A DNA stretch of 16,566 nt from Mycoplasmataceae bacterium UBA3729. Lineage in GTDB: Bacteria > Bacillota_I > Bacilli_A > Mycoplasmatales > Mycoplasmoidaceae. Below the pieces are notes generated by a model. It was not told the origin of the DNA, ran no database searches, and was given only the letters and a program-made list of their open reading frames with translations. Location: NCBI GenBank assembly GCA_002372615.1, contig DFHG01000005.1:1-16566 (forward strand). The letters are read 5' to 3'. Made by a program: the position numbers and the translations under genes. Of this stretch, positions 16,547-16,566 are shown one piece after another (within the stretch, counting starts at the first letter, position 1; every line of letters starts with the position of its first letter).

Positions 16547-16566
16547 AATATTTAAATTAATAAAAA

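Noticed and set aside
1..16566. CRISPR array, insertion sequence, prophage, tRNA or rRNA gene
   Set aside because: No regularly spaced repeats, transposase or integrase motifs, terminal inverted repeats or structured GC-rich RNA segments were seen on either strand; AT-rich runs explain the short repeats.

Overview
The window comes from a wall-less bacterium of the class Mollicutes. Base composition is extremely AT-rich, genes abut or overlap by a few bases, and UGA must be read as tryptophan (translation table 4). Read with the standard code, at least ten clear housekeeping genes would break at in-frame TGA codons, always where the protein family tolerates or expects Trp (for example the WVGMCGEM site of PtsI and the LDWDGDELD site of pyrophosphatase). 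All coordinates here use the UGA=Trp reading. The order deoD-deoC-deoA-cdd-manB is the one I recall from Mycoplasma genitalium (MG049-MG053), and a RimK-type ATP-grasp protein is also known there. An IspG of the MEP isoprenoid pathway and an EzrA-like protein are not expected in the smallest mycoplasmas. This suggests a Mycoplasma-group species with a somewhat larger gene set; a relative of the M. penetrans/M. iowae group is a guess.

Layout: 1-94 is the tail of a probable surface protein. 149-289 is a small basic hypothetical gene. 338-1204 (-) is a RimK-like ATP-grasp ligase. 1337-2098 (+) is a Nif3/DUF34 protein, followed by a 564-aa EzrA-like membrane-anchored coiled-coil protein (2114-3808). 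3809-4363 (-) is inorganic pyrophosphatase, ending on the base next to the ezrA stop. 4397-9110 (+) is a complete nucleoside-salvage operon. 9096-13675 (-) is a second operon, in transcription order pepA, two small membrane proteins, ptsI, ispG. 13777-14046 (+) is a short SSB-like OB-fold protein. 14038-16498 (-) is lemA followed by a 591-aa two-span membrane protein. No stretch over 300 bases lacks a gene. I saw no tRNA, rRNA, CRISPR array, insertion sequence or phage gene.

How the genes work together: the deo operon takes up the products of nucleoside scavenging. DeoD and DeoA phosphorolyse purine and pyrimidine (deoxy)nucleosides, Cdd converts cytidine to uridine, the ManB-type mutase probably turns (deoxy)ribose-1-phosphate into the 5-phosphate, and DeoC splits deoxyribose-5-phosphate into glyceraldehyde-3-phosphate and acetaldehyde. 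The divergent ppa removes pyrophosphate made by nucleotide synthesis. PtsI starts the phosphotransferase sugar-uptake cascade.

Two promoter-level patterns stand out. A perfect palindrome between ppa and deoD holds TATAAT on both strands. Several genes without a Shine-Dalgarno sequence (rimK-like, ppa, pepA, the 83-aa membrane gene) have a TATAAT/TATAAA hexamer only 8-11 bases before the ATG, consistent with leaderless or nearly leaderless transcripts. No obviously new defence or mobile system was found; the most notable items are EzrA, the divergent IspG, the LemA pair, and the two small membrane proteins placed between pepA and ptsI.
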